Under the pieces are notes generated by a model. It saw nothing but the letters and a program-made list of their open reading frames with translations, ran no database searches and was not told where the DNA came from. DNA of 64,000 nt from Nocardia arthritidis (GTDB lineage Bacteria > Actinomycetota > Actinomycetes > Mycobacteriales > Mycobacteriaceae), in contig NZ_CP046172.1 of NCBI RefSeq assembly GCF_011801145.1, forward strand, positions 6,324,001-6,388,000. Reading direction: 5' to 3'. Made by a program: the position numbers and the translations under genes. The stretch's first letter is position 1; each line of letters begins with the position of its first letter. Of the stretch, positions 25,207 through 33,660 are shown piece by piece.

Positions 25207-26322
25207 GTGACAGATGATCAGCAGTGGCAGCGGCCCGATTCGGGGCAGGCGTATCCACGGGACTATCCGACTCGGATTCAGCCGCAGCAGGCGTACGAGT
25301 ATCCGCCGTTGGACGGTGGGCAGCAGCCGTATGAATATCCGCCGCTCGACGGCCAGCAGTCGGCGCATGGCCAGCAGCCGAGCGATGCACAACTGCCATA
25401 TCAGAGCCAGCAACCCCACCAAGGCCAGCAGCCATACCAAAGCCAGCCGACCTACCAAGGCCAATCGCCCTACCAGGCCCAGCAGCCGTACCAGGGCCAG
25501 CAGCCCTACCAGGGTCAGTACCCAGACCCCACTCAACAGCCCTACCAGGGTCAGTACCCAGCCCCGTATCAGACCCCGCCGCAACGCAATACCGGCCTGA
25601 TCGTCGGCATCATCGTGGTGGTGATCGTCCTGATAGGGGCGGGAATCACCGCGGCGGTGGCATTCACCAACAAGTCGACGCCGGTGCAGGCCGCGGAGAC
25701 CACCACCGCCGCGCCGACGACCGGTGCACCGACCAAATCGACGTCACCGTCCACCTCGGCGCCCAAGTCGCCGAGCACCACCGCACCGGTGATCGCCGGG
25801 TTCCAGGGTGTCGCGGTGCCGTCCCGCGGTATCGCCTATGACGTGCCCGCGGGCTGGAAGGTCGATTCCGAGAGCGTGATTCGCGGTTATGAGGATGCGA
25901 GCGGCAACCGGATCTCCGGCACCGGAACCGCGGCCGACGGCGAGAAGTACTGCCCGGGTTCGGGCACCCGGTCGATGTCGTTCGTCAGCAGGTCCGATCT
26001 GACCGATCCAGCGGCGGCCGCCGCCAATGTCGGAAAGAGCGCGGCCACCCTCGGCTATGACGATCCGAGTGGCGGCTCGGCTTCGGCGCCTGCCCCGATC
26101 GCGGCGGGCGGCGGTATCAGCGGGCAGATGGTCGAGACGTCCGGGAGTTGGCATCCGGCCAAACCCGGTTGCGCGACAACGCGATACTCGGTGTACACCT
26201 TCGCCTTTCCTGGGCCGCGGAATCCGATGCTGGTGTTGACGATCGGCGCGGATCGCGGGGTCGACGGTGAGGTGACGCCGGAGCTGGCGCGCCAGATCTT
26301 CGCCAGCGTCCGCAAACTCTGA
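25207..26322 (+). CDS. Gln/Pro/Tyr-rich single-pass membrane protein with extracytoplasmic domain
   Basis: A 371-residue protein from GTG 25207, 6 nt after GAGGGG. Residues 1-130 are a cytoplasmic low-complexity domain with repeated YQGQQP and YEYPPLDG units. One helix (GLIVGIIVVVIVLIGAGIT) follows, then a Thr/Ser/Pro linker and an outer domain of about 180 residues (GIAYDVPAGWKVDSESV; two cysteines). This layout is common among actinobacterial envelope proteins. No function is assigned. Its stop abuts the ruvB stop with no gap (TGATCA). Confidence 0.88.
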   Translation: MTDDQQWQRPDSGQAYPRDYPTRIQPQQAYEYPPLDGGQQPYEYPPLDGQQSAHGQQPSDAQLPYQSQQPHQGQQPYQSQPTYQGQSPYQAQQPYQGQQPYQGQYPDPTQQPYQGQYPAPYQTPPQRNTGLIVGIIVVVIVLIGAGITAAVAFTNKSTPVQAAETTTAAPTTGAPTKSTSPSTSAPKSPSTTAPVIAGFQGVAVPSRGIAYDVPAGWKVDSESVIRGYEDASGNRISGTGTAADGEKYCPGSGTRSMSFVSRSDLTDPAAAAANVGKSAATLGYDDPSGGSASAPAPIAAGGGISGQMVETSGSWHPAKPGCATTRYSVYTFAFPGPRNPMLVLTIGADRGVDGEVTPELARQIFASVRKL

Positions 26323-27408
26323 TCAGGTGTCGAACAGGTCGAGGGTCGGCTGCGGTTCGCGGCCGCGCACCTCGATCGAGCCGAATACCAGGTCGGGGGG
26401 CGGGACGAGGCCGAGGTGTTCCCAGGCCGCGGCGGTGGCGACGCGACCACGCGGGGTGCGGGCGACCAGCCCGGCGCGGACCAGGAAGGGTTCGCACACC
26501 TCCTCGACGGTGGCGGCCTCCTCCCCCACCGCGACGGCGAGCGTCGAAACACCAACGGGCCCACCGCCGAAGCTGCGGACCAGCGCGCCGAGCACCGCGC
26601 GGTCGAGCCGATCGAGACCGAGCACGTCGACGTCGTAGACCTCGAGCGCGGCCTGCGCGATGGGCCGGGTGATGAGACCGTCGGCGCGCACCTCGGCATA
26701 GTCGCGGACCCGGCGCAGCAGCCGGTTCGCGATCCGGGGCGTGCCGCGGGAGCGGCCCGCGATCTCACCGGCGGCATCCGGTTCTATGGCGACGCCGAGG
26801 ATATGCGCGGAACGCTGCAGAATGTGCAGCAGTTCGTCCGGATCGTAGAAATCCATATGCCCGGTGAAGCCGAAGCGGTCGCGCAGCGGGCCGGTGAGCG
26901 CGCCGGACCGAGTTGTCGCACCCACCAGCGTGAACGGCGCGATCTCCAGCGGAATCGACGTCGCCCCAGGGCCTTTCCCGACGACGACGTCGACCCGGAA
27001 GTCCTCCATCGCAAGGTAGAGCATCTCCTCGGCGGGTCGCGCGATGCGATGGATCTCATCGATGAACAGCACATCGCCCTCGACGAGGTTGCTCAGCATG
27101 GCGGCCAGATCGCCGGCGCGCTCCAGCGCCGGGCCCGATGTGATGCGCAGCGCCGTACCGAGTTCCGTGGCGATGATCATCGCCATACTCGTCTTGCCGA
27201 GTCCGGGTGGTCCGGACAGCAGCACGTGATCCGGTGTGCCGCCGCGCTGTTTCGCGCCGCGCAGCACCAGCGCCAACTGTTCGCGCACCCGCGGCTGGCC
27301 GATGAAGTCGTCCAGCGATTTCGGGCGCAGGCTGGCCTCGATCTCCCCGTCGGACCGCAGATAGCTTGCGGTGACCTGGGATTCGGCCTCGTCCTGATGA
27401 TCCATCAC
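26323..27408 (-). CDS. ruvB: Holliday junction branch migration ATPase RuvB
   Basis: A 361-residue AAA+ motor that drives branch migration with RuvA. Walker A is [12 protein letters not shown], Walker B includes FIDEIH, and sensor 1 is [10 protein letters not shown]. The C-terminal winged helix has [15 protein letters not shown]-terminal [16 protein letters not shown] is the usual RuvB start region. It starts 3 nt after the ruvA stop. Confidence 0.97.
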   Translation of the reverse strand: MMDHQDEAESQVTASYLRSDGEIEASLRPKSLDDFIGQPRVREQLALVLRGAKQRGGTPDHVLLSGPPGLGKTSMAMIIATELGTALRITSGPALERAGDLAAMLSNLVEGDVLFIDEIHRIARPAEEMLYLAMEDFRVDVVVGKGPGATSIPLEIAPFTLVGATTRSGALTGPLRDRFGFTGHMDFYDPDELLHILQRSAHILGVAIEPDAAGEIAGRSRGTPRIANRLLRRVRDYAEVRADGLITRPIAQAALEVYDVDVLGLDRLDRAVLGALVRSFGGGPVGVSTLAVAVGEEAATVEEVCEPFLVRAGLVARTPRGRVATAAAWEHLGLVPPPDLVFGSIEVRGREPQPTLDLFDT

Positions 27409-27411
27409 GTA

Positions 27412-28017
27412 TTACCGATTCTTGCCGAGCAGGCCGAGCGCGGCCCGCAGCGCGGTCGAGGTGTCGGCGGCGGGCTGTTCGGCCAGTACCGAATCCACGG
27501 CCGGCTCGGCCTGTTTCAGTGCGAATCCGAGCCCGGTGAGCGCCTCCACCACCTGGTCGCGCACCGGGGTGAGCACGGGCGCCGACGTCGCGCCGGGTGG
27601 ACCCGACTGCACCGGAACGAGATTCACCTTGTCCCGCAGTTCGACGACCATGCGCTCGGCGCCGCGTTTGCCGATGCCGGGCACCCGGGTGAGCGCGGCG
27701 ACATTGCTTTCGGCCAGCGCCTTGCGCAGTGCCTCGGGTTCCAGTACCGCGAGCACCGCCATGGCCAGCCGCGGCCCGACGCCCGAAACCGTTTGCAGCA
27801 GACCGAAGAGGTCGCGGGCCTCGGTATCCGCGAAGCCGTACAGCGTCATCGAATCCTCGCGCACGATCATCGCCGTGTAGAGCCGGGTTTCCGCACCGCG
27901 GGTGAGGGTGGCCAGTGTGGCCGGGGTCGCGTTGAGCCGGTAGCCGACGCCCGCCGCCTCCAGCACCACATGGTCGAGCGCGATCTCCAGTACTTCGCCG
28001 CGTACCGACGCGATCAC
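27412..28017 (-). CDS. ruvA: Holliday junction DNA-binding protein RuvA
   Basis: A 201-residue protein from GTG 28017 (encoding [12 protein letters not shown]). It has the OB-fold ([13 protein letters not shown]), two helix-hairpin-helix motifs ([13 protein letters not shown] and [15 protein letters not shown]), and a C-terminal RuvB-binding domain ([16 protein letters not shown]). The GTGA overlap with ruvC indicates translational coupling. Confidence 0.97.
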   Translation of the reverse strand: MIASVRGEVLEIALDHVVLEAAGVGYRLNATPATLATLTRGAETRLYTAMIVREDSMTLYGFADTEARDLFGLLQTVSGVGPRLAMAVLAVLEPEALRKALAESNVAALTRVPGIGKRGAERMVVELRDKVNLVPVQSGPPGATSAPVLTPVRDQVVEALTGLGFALKQAEPAVDSVLAEQPAADTSTALRAALGLLGKNR

Positions 28018-28583
28018 CCGCGCACCGCCTTTCGTTGTTCGGCAAGCTTTTCGGTGTACCGCCGCCGCACCTCGGCGGCCTGCGCCTCGGCCTTGGCCAT
28101 CCGGTCCAGCAGCGGCGCCCGCCAACAATGACAGATGGCCAGTGCCAGCGCATCCGCCGCGTCGGCGGGTTTCGGCGCGACCTGCAGGCCGAGTATTCGG
28201 GTGACCATCGCCGTCACCTGCGCCTTGTCGGCCGAACCATTGCCGGTGACCGCGGCCTTCACCTCGCTGGGTGTGTGGAAGGCGACCGGAATTCCCCGGC
28301 GCGCCGCGGCCAGCGCGATGACGCCGCCCGCCTGCGCGGTGCCCATGGCGGTGCGCACATTGTGCTGGGCGAAGACTCGTTCGATGGCGACGGCCTCCGG
28401 TTTGTGCGTATCCATCCAGTGCTCGGCGGCGTCGGCGACGCGCAGCAGCCGGTGTGCGAGGTCGAGTTCGGTGGGGGTGCGCACCACGTCGACATCCAGT
28501 GCGGTGACCTTCCGGCCCAGCCCGCCCTCGACGACGCTGAGGCCGCACCGGGTGAGCCCGGGGTCGACGCCCATCACCCGCAC
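28014..28583 (-). CDS. ruvC: Crossover junction endodeoxyribonuclease RuvC
   Basis: A 189-residue Holliday-junction resolvase. Catalytic acids are seen in [22 protein letters not shown] and [13 protein letters not shown] chose GTG 28583 (GAGGGG 5 nt upstream) because the family starts just before VMGVDPG; a longer ATG start at 28610 exists. First gene of ruvC-ruvA-ruvB. Confidence 0.96.
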   Translation of the reverse strand: MRVMGVDPGLTRCGLSVVEGGLGRKVTALDVDVVRTPTELDLAHRLLRVADAAEHWMDTHKPEAVAIERVFAQHNVRTAMGTAQAGGVIALAAARRGIPVAFHTPSEVKAAVTGNGSADKAQVTAMVTRILGLQVAPKPADAADALALAICHCWRAPLLDRMAKAEAQAAEVRRRYTEKLAEQRKAVRG

Positions 28584-28680
28584 GAAATCCCCTCTCCCAG
28601 ACACGAACAACTGTTCGAGAGTCTAACGGAGGTCGGAGCCTCGTTATCCTAACGACACAGCCCGGCTTCAGCGACACGGA

Positions 28681-29124
28681 TCAGGTCAGCCCGAGCAGCT
28701 CCGGCCGGTCCGCGCGCTCGCGCCAGGCGGCCGCCGGATCGGCGACCAGTTTGCGCCGCCGTAGATCCAGCACCCCGCTGACGTGACCGACCGTCGCGGC
28801 GATTTCACCGTCGGATCGGGTGAAGACGTGCTCGAGCCGGTAGGTCTTGCCCGCGCCCCAGATCCATGCGCAGCTGACCTCGACGGTCTCGCCGCCGCGC
28901 AGCTCGCGCTGGAATTTCAGCACGGTCTCCAGATTCACCGGACCGAAACCCGCGCCGATCATGTCGGGAATCGAGACACCTGCGGCCTGTAGGCAGGCCC
29001 AGCGCGCCTGATCCGCGAACTGGTGATAAGCGTGTCCGGCGACGTGCAATTGAGCATCGAGATCGGACACCCGGATGTCGATGCGGGTACTGAACACCAC
29101 GGGCGTGACTATGCCAGCACCCAC
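28681..29124 (-). CDS. Hotdog-fold acyl-CoA thioesterase
   Basis: A 147-residue 4HBT-type thioesterase. It has the conserved VSDLDAQLHVAGHAYHQFAD region, where the Asp lies near the usual active site, then FGPVNLETVLKFQRELRGG. It would hydrolyse an acyl-CoA or acyl-ACP in the cytoplasm. The start is GTG 29124; a start a few codons later is possible. The MmpS-like gene lies 12 nt upstream on the same strand, so the two may share a transcript. Confidence 0.85.
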   Translation of the reverse strand: MGAGIVTPVVFSTRIDIRVSDLDAQLHVAGHAYHQFADQARWACLQAAGVSIPDMIGAGFGPVNLETVLKFQRELRGGETVEVSCAWIWGAGKTYRLEHVFTRSDGEIAATVGHVSGVLDLRRRKLVADPAAAWRERADRPELLGLT

Positions 29125-29136
29125 CGACAGATTCGG

Positions 29137-29619
29137 TCAGTCCACCGTGCCGAAGCAGCTGGCCGATGCCGAGTACTTACTCGAATAGGACTGCTGGGCA
29201 ATGGTTTTGCCGTCGTGCACGATCGTGCAGCCGACGGTGCCGCCGGAGGAGCTGATCACCGATACGCTCGCCGACTTGGCAATGCCCTTGACCTTCACGT
29301 CTTTTCGCCACGGCAGCGAGACGCCCTTTTCCTCGTGGCTGACGAAATCGTCGGTGTAGTAGGTGACATCCACCGCGGAGGCGGTGCCGGTGACCTGGTA
29401 GGTCACCGAAATCTCCTGGTTCGCATCCTTGTTCAGCCGCCACGCGACCGTGCCGAATATCGCGAAACAGCCGCCCGCCAGCAGGAAGATCGCCAGTAGT
29501 ACGCCGCCGAGCACCCACGGCCACACCGGCTTCGACTTGGGCGGCGGATACTGCGGCGGCGGGTAGTAGCCGTACTGCGGCGGCGGATACCCCGAGCCGG
29601 GTGGCGGCTGATAGGTCAT
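29137..29619 (-). CDS. MmpS-like membrane-anchored protein
   Basis: A 160-residue protein. A Pro/Tyr-rich cytoplasmic start (YPPPQYGYYPPPQYPPP) precedes one helix (PWVLGGVLLAIFLLAGGCF) and an outer beta-sandwich domain with VTYQVTGTASAVDVTYYT, SLPWRKDVKVKG and GCTIVHDG. This matches MmpS accessory proteins, which in mycobacteria assist MmpL lipid exporters; no MmpL gene is in the window. ATG 29619 follows GGGAGGGG. Confidence 0.78.
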   Translation of the reverse strand: MTYQPPPGSGYPPPQYGYYPPPQYPPPKSKPVWPWVLGGVLLAIFLLAGGCFAIFGTVAWRLNKDANQEISVTYQVTGTASAVDVTYYTDDFVSHEEKGVSLPWRKDVKVKGIAKSASVSVISSSGGTVGCTIVHDGKTIAQQSYSSKYSASASCFGTVD

Positions 29620-29712
29620 CGATTCCCCTCCCGAAATCCCCGTGTGGACTGGGAAAACACTACCCGAATCGCGGCAAACCCGACAGTCGGCCACGCCGGT
29701 AAGTCGTATCGT

Positions 29713-29733
29713 CATAAGTCGATTCGACATATG
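29713..29733. promoter_or_regulatory. Palindromic PadR operator candidate
   Basis: A 21-bp near-perfect palindrome, with CATA-x-GTCGA on the left mirrored by TCGAC-x-TATG on the right. It ends 14 nt before the PadR start. PadR proteins usually bind such sites in their own promoter. Confidence 0.55.
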
Positions 29734-29747
29734 TTCGAGACGACACT

Positions 29748-30308
29748 ATGGTTACCGACATGACCAGCGCGCTGACCCTCGCGATCCTCGGCTTCCTCTA
29801 CGAGGAACCGCTGCACGGATACGACCTGCGGGTGCGCATCGCGCGGCTGTCCGGGCACGCGAGCACCATCAGCCACGGCACGCTCTATCCGGCCATCAAA
29901 CGAATGGAGACGGCGGGCCTGCTCACCAGGGCGGCGCAGCCCGGGACGGCCGCCGCGCCGCGGCACATGCTGGCCCTGACCGAGGCGGGCCGGGTCGACC
30001 TGCTGGAGCGGCTGCGCGCACCCGCCGATGCGTTCATCACCGACGCCAACCGGTGGTTCATACTGCTCGCCTTCCTGCGACACCTCCCGGATCCGGCCGA
30101 GCGCGCCGCCGTGCTGCGCAGGCGCCAGGCCTTTCTCGCCGAACCGAGCAGCTTCTTCTACGAGGGCGATCGCCCGCTGCCCGCCGAAGAGGTCGACGAC
30201 CCGTACCGGCGCGGCATGCTGCGCATCGCCCGTGCCACCACCAAGACCGAAATGGACTGGCTCACCGCGACTCTGCGCGAGTTGACGGCGCTGGAAAGGA
30301 CGGAATGA
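29748..30308 (+). CDS. PadR family transcriptional regulator
   Basis: A 186-residue regulator with the PadR winged helix at the N-terminus: LAILGFLYEEPLHGYDLR, then GTLYPAIKRMETAGLL. A C-terminal helical dimer domain (FLAEPSSFFYEGDRP) follows. The start may be ATG 29748 or ATG 29760. Its stop overlaps the next gene's ATG (ATGA), so regulator and PPOX-fold enzyme form an autoregulated unit. Confidence 0.9.
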   Translation: MVTDMTSALTLAILGFLYEEPLHGYDLRVRIARLSGHASTISHGTLYPAIKRMETAGLLTRAAQPGTAAAPRHMLALTEAGRVDLLERLRAPADAFITDANRWFILLAFLRHLPDPAERAAVLRRRQAFLAEPSSFFYEGDRPLPAEEVDDPYRRGMLRIARATTKTEMDWLTATLRELTALERTE

Positions 30309-30742
30309 TGCCGACGATGTCCGAACACGAGTGGCGGGCCTTCGTACTCACCGGGACGCGCACCGGGAAGCTGGCGACCCAGCGCAGGGACGGCCGCCCG
30401 CACGTGACCCCGGTGTGGTTCCTGCTCGACGAATCCGATTCGCCCCGTGTGGTTTTCACCACCTGGCACGATTCGCTGAAATACCGTGCGCTGCGCCGCG
30501 ACCCGCATTTCGCGCTCTGCGTCGACGATCAGGAACCGCCCTACGGCTACGTCATGCTGGAGTGCACCGCCGAATTCACCGACGACCCAACGGAATTGCG
30601 CACCTGGGCGACCCGGATCGGCGCCAGGTACATGGGCGCGGACCGGGCGCAGGCATACGGGACCCGCAACTCGGTGCCCGGCGAATATCTGGTCAAGGCG
30701 AGAATCGACCGGGTGATCGCCGCCCGCGATATCGCGGCATAG
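30305..30742 (+). CDS. PPOX-class (pyridoxamine oxidase-like, probably F420-dependent) oxidoreductase
   Basis: A 145-residue split-barrel protein: RTGKLATQRRDGRPHVTPVW, VVFTTWHDSLKYRALRRD, and a C-terminal GEYLVKARIDRVIAARD. Actinobacterial members of this group mostly bind F420 or FMN and reduce small electrophiles or biliverdin. The exact cofactor is inferred. It is coupled to PadR by a 4-bp overlap. Confidence 0.88.
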   Translation: MMPTMSEHEWRAFVLTGTRTGKLATQRRDGRPHVTPVWFLLDESDSPRVVFTTWHDSLKYRALRRDPHFALCVDDQEPPYGYVMLECTAEFTDDPTELRTWATRIGARYMGADRAQAYGTRNSVPGEYLVKARIDRVIAARDIAA

Positions 30743-30819
30743 CCACCTGTTCGCCGCCCACAGATTCGCTGGAGCGGGCTCACAGGGTGTCTCGAGGAAT
30801 CGCCTCGACAATCCGGTAG

Positions 30820-32325
30820 GTGCCCGTTCTTCGAGCGCCCCTTGCCGCGCCGCCACCAGCCCCGCCGACGACACCGCTACCCACCCCGGCGGCGACTCCG
30901 GCCCCCGCGGCGCCGCAGTTGCCGCCCGCCGGGCTGAACTCCAACTTCCAGAACAACTTTCACCACGGCATCTCGCTGTTGCACGGCTGGCTGCCGATCA
31001 CCGTCGAATTGCTGGCGGTGGCCGCGCTGGTGCTGGCGATCGGCTGGCGGACCCGCCGCTGGCGGTTGATCTGGCTCCCGGTGTGCGTGCTGGTCGGCGG
31101 CGCGGGCGCGCTCGCGGCCTGGGCGTACATGAACGATCAAGGGCTGGCCTCGGATCCGGCGCCGCCGCTGCTGTGGGTGTGCGTCGCCGCGACATTCGGC
31201 GCGATCGCGGTCGCCGCGCTCGGCTGGCGGAGCGCGCGCTGGTGGCGACGCGGGGTATCCGTGCTCGCGGTGCCGCTGGCGCTGCTGAGCACCGGTCTGG
31301 TGCTGAACCAGTGGGTCGGCTACTACCCCACCTGGCAGTCCGCCTGGAGTTCGCTCACCGCGGGCCCGCTGCCGAATCAGACCGATATATCCGCGCTGGC
31401 CGGGCTGCGCGGCACGAACGTGACATCCGGCAAGATCGTGCCGGTCCAGATTCCCGACTCCGGCAGCAACTTTCCGCATCGCACCGAATACGTCTATCTG
31501 CCACCCGCCTGGTTCGCCGGAGCGACACCGCCGCGACTGCCGGTGGTGATGATGATCGGGGGCGAATTCAATACGCCCGCCGACTGGGTCCGCAGCGGCC
31601 AGATCATGCCGGCGGTGGACAAATTCGCCGCGAGCAATGGTGGCCGCGCACCGATTCTCGCCTTCGTCGACTCCAGCGGCAGCTTCAACAACGACACCGA
31701 ATGCGTGAACGGCCCGCGCGGCGACGCGGCCGACCATCTCACCAAGGATGTGCCGAGCTATCTCGAATCCCGGTTCGGCGCATCGGCCGATCCGGCGAAT
31801 TGGGCGGTCGTCGGCTGGTCGATGGGCGGCACCTGTGCGGTCGACCTCACCGTGATGCATCCGGAGCTGTTCCACACCTTCGTCGATATCGCGGGCGACC
31901 TCGGCCCGACGTCGGGTGACAAGGAGCAGACCATCCGCAGGCTCTACGGCGGCGACGCGACACAGTGGGATCGGTTCGACCCGTTGACCGTAATGGCCAA
32001 GCATGGCCAATACACCGGTGTCGCAGGGCTTTTCGACGATCTGACCCCGCCGCAGCGCAATGGCGGGCCGGGTAAGCCCGGCAACTTCCATCCGCCGAAG
32101 GTGGACGAGGGCGCGATCGGCTTCGGCGGACACGACGGGGTGTACGACACCGGCGAGGTCGGCGCGGCGGAGAAGCTGTGCGACGCCGGGCACGCGGTGG
32201 GTATCGACTGCACGATCCACACCACCAAAGGCGGGCATACCTGGCAATTCGCCACCGCGGCGTTCACCTCGTCGTTCCCGTGGGTGGTCGCGCGCGTCGG
32301 ACTGCCGGTGCCGAATCAGGCGTAG
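30820..32325 (+). CDS. Membrane-anchored alpha/beta-hydrolase esterase, mycolyltransferase-like
   Basis: A 501-residue protein from GTG 30820. A Pro/Ala-rich start is followed by four hydrophobic helices (residues about 55-170) and an extracytoplasmic esterase-D-type domain. The nucleophile elbow is GWSMGG, and the probable catalytic His is in KGGHTWQF. Pattern and topology resemble the antigen 85/FbpC-related esterases of mycolic-acid bacteria. A role in envelope lipid metabolism is likely but the substrate is unproven. Confidence 0.85.
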   Translation: MPVLRAPLAAPPPAPPTTPLPTPAATPAPAAPQLPPAGLNSNFQNNFHHGISLLHGWLPITVELLAVAALVLAIGWRTRRWRLIWLPVCVLVGGAGALAAWAYMNDQGLASDPAPPLLWVCVAATFGAIAVAALGWRSARWWRRGVSVLAVPLALLSTGLVLNQWVGYYPTWQSAWSSLTAGPLPNQTDISALAGLRGTNVTSGKIVPVQIPDSGSNFPHRTEYVYLPPAWFAGATPPRLPVVMMIGGEFNTPADWVRSGQIMPAVDKFAASNGGRAPILAFVDSSGSFNNDTECVNGPRGDAADHLTKDVPSYLESRFGASADPANWAVVGWSMGGTCAVDLTVMHPELFHTFVDIAGDLGPTSGDKEQTIRRLYGGDATQWDRFDPLTVMAKHGQYTGVAGLFDDLTPPQRNGGPGKPGNFHPPKVDEGAIGFGGHDGVYDTGEVGAAEKLCDAGHAVGIDCTIHTTKGGHTWQFATAAFTSSFPWVVARVGLPVPNQA

Positions 32326-32336
32326 TCACCGAAACG

Positions 32337-32362
32337 GGTAGGTGTGTGCTGTGACACACCTA
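32337..32362. terminator. Inverted repeat between esterase and DUF5988 genes
   Basis: GGTAGGTGTG and CACACCTACC form a perfect 10-bp stem with a 6-nt loop, 12 nt past the esterase stop and 11 nt before the DUF5988 start. It may be a terminator, or a 5' UTR structure or operator for the small gene. Confidence 0.5.
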
Positions 32363-32372
32363 CCATCGGGGG

Positions 32373-32579
32373 ATGAGTAACGCTGCGCGAGCTGTCTTGG
32401 AGGGCGGGCCGGCGGATTTGCCGACCCGCGTGGTCACCGTCACCCCGCCCGGCACCGAGATCAAGGTCCAATACAAGGGCGGCTACGAACATTTCGAGGC
32501 GACACCGCGATTGCAGGACACCGCCGAGGGCCCACTACGCGTTTACGCGTGGACCTACCGCACCGCCATCGCGGAATGA
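32373..32579 (+). CDS. DUF5988 family small protein
   Basis: A 68-residue protein with the family pattern VLEGGPADLPTRVV, then KVQYKGGYEHFEAT and VYAWTYRTAIAE at the end. Such proteins are common in actinomycetes, often near regulatory or secondary-metabolism genes; the function is unknown. It converges on the GlxA-type regulator 24 bp away. Confidence 0.85.
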   Translation: MSNAARAVLEGGPADLPTRVVTVTPPGTEIKVQYKGGYEHFEATPRLQDTAEGPLRVYAWTYRTAIAE

Positions 32580-32603
32580 GGCGGTGATCGGGCCGCGGGC
32601 GTG

Positions 32604-33590
32604 TCAGCACACGCCCGCGGTCGTGTCCGCGCGGAAGGTACGCCGATAGGTAAGGGGCGCAACGCCGATCGCCTCGTGCAGATGCTGGCGCAGTGAGGCG
32701 CCGGTGGCGAAGCCGACCTCGCCCGCGATCCGATCCACCGGGAGGTCGGTCGATTCGAGCAGGCGCCGGGCCGCGAACATCCGCTGCTGAATGAGCCAGC
32801 GGCCCGGACTCATTCCCACTTCGTCGCGGAAGCGGCGCGCGAAGGTTCGTTTACTCATCCTGGCCTTGGCCGCCAGATCGTCCACGGTGAGTGGCAGCCG
32901 CAGATTCTCCAGCGCCCACTGGCGGGCGGCCGCGGTCCCCTGCGATGCGGACGGCGGCATCGGCTGCTCGATGTACTGCGCCTGACCGCCGTCCCGGAAC
33001 GGCGGGACGACACAGCGGCGGGCCACCGCATTGGCCACCTCGCTGCCGTGATCGCTGCGAATCAGATGCAGGCACAGGTCGATGCCCGCGGCCGCGCCCG
33101 CCGAGGTGAGCACCTCGCCGTCGTCCACGTACAGCACGTCGGGATCGAGGTCGATCCGCGGGAAGGCGCGCCGGAACTCGTCGGCCACCGCCCAGTGCGT
33201 GGTGGCGGGCCGCCCGTCCAGCAGGCCCGCCGCCGCTACCACGACCGCGCCGGTGCAGATGGACACGATCCTGACGCCCGGCCGGATCCGGGCGAGCGCA
33301 TTCGAAATGGGTTGCGGCAGTTGGCCAGCCCGGCCCGCCGCGTCGAGTATGGGTGCGATATCGCATGGCGGGATGATCACCGTGTCGGCGGTGGCGAGCA
33401 CGGATTCGTCGTGTTCGACCGCGATCGCGAAATCGGCGATGGAGCGCACCGGCCGACCGCCGATCGAGCAGGTGATCACCTCGTATCGGCCATCGGCCGA
33501 ACCGAATACGCGCATCGGTATACCGAGCTCGAAGGGGTACACCCCGTCCAGCGCCAGCACGACGACCCGGTGCGCGGTGATATCAGCCAT
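32604..33590 (-). CDS. GlxA-type regulator: DJ-1/PfpI domain plus AraC helix-turn-helix
   Basis: A 328-residue regulator. Residues 8-180 form a class I glutamine amidotransferase-like fold with VSICTGAVVVAAAGLL, a Cys at the elbow. Residues 215-325 are the AraC DNA-binding pair: VDDLAAKARMSKRTFARRF and IAGEVGFATGASLRQHLHEA. The divergent oxidoreductase gene is the likely target. The shared 70-bp region has a perfect 10-bp inverted repeat reaching its start codon. Confidence 0.92.
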   Translation of the reverse strand: MADITAHRVVVLALDGVYPFELGIPMRVFGSADGRYEVITCSIGGRPVRSIADFAIAVEHDESVLATADTVIIPPCDIAPILDAAGRAGQLPQPISNALARIRPGVRIVSICTGAVVVAAAGLLDGRPATTHWAVADEFRRAFPRIDLDPDVLYVDDGEVLTSAGAAAGIDLCLHLIRSDHGSEVANAVARRCVVPPFRDGGQAQYIEQPMPPSASQGTAAARQWALENLRLPLTVDDLAAKARMSKRTFARRFRDEVGMSPGRWLIQQRMFAARRLLESTDLPVDRIAGEVGFATGASLRQHLHEAIGVAPLTYRRTFRADTTAGVC

Positions 33591-33625
33591 GGCACGATCC
33601 TATCGAATAATGGCAATCGTGCCAT
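33589..33625. promoter_or_regulatory. Long inverted repeat in GlxA/oxidoreductase divergent promoter
   Basis: ATGGCACGAT (33589-33598) and ATCGTGCCAT (33616-33625) are perfect 10-bp inverted arms with a 17-bp spacer. The left arm overlaps the regulator's start codon. An AraC-type dimer could bind the two arms and autoregulate. Confidence 0.6.
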
Positions 33626-33660
33626 TTTCTGCGGCGGCGAGCGGCGGCAAGCTGGTTCCC

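Noticed and set aside
24359..25435. 358-residue minus-strand frame and a 495-residue plus-strand frame through the repeat arrays
   Set aside because: Both arise from the periodic GC-rich repeats. The Gln-rich gene has a clear GTG start with ribosome site at 25207, and no known domain appears upstream.
27412..28677. 421-residue version of RuvA with a long N-terminal extension
   Set aside because: The extension is a shadow of ruvC. RuvA starts at GTG 28017 with normal family length and a GTGA overlap.
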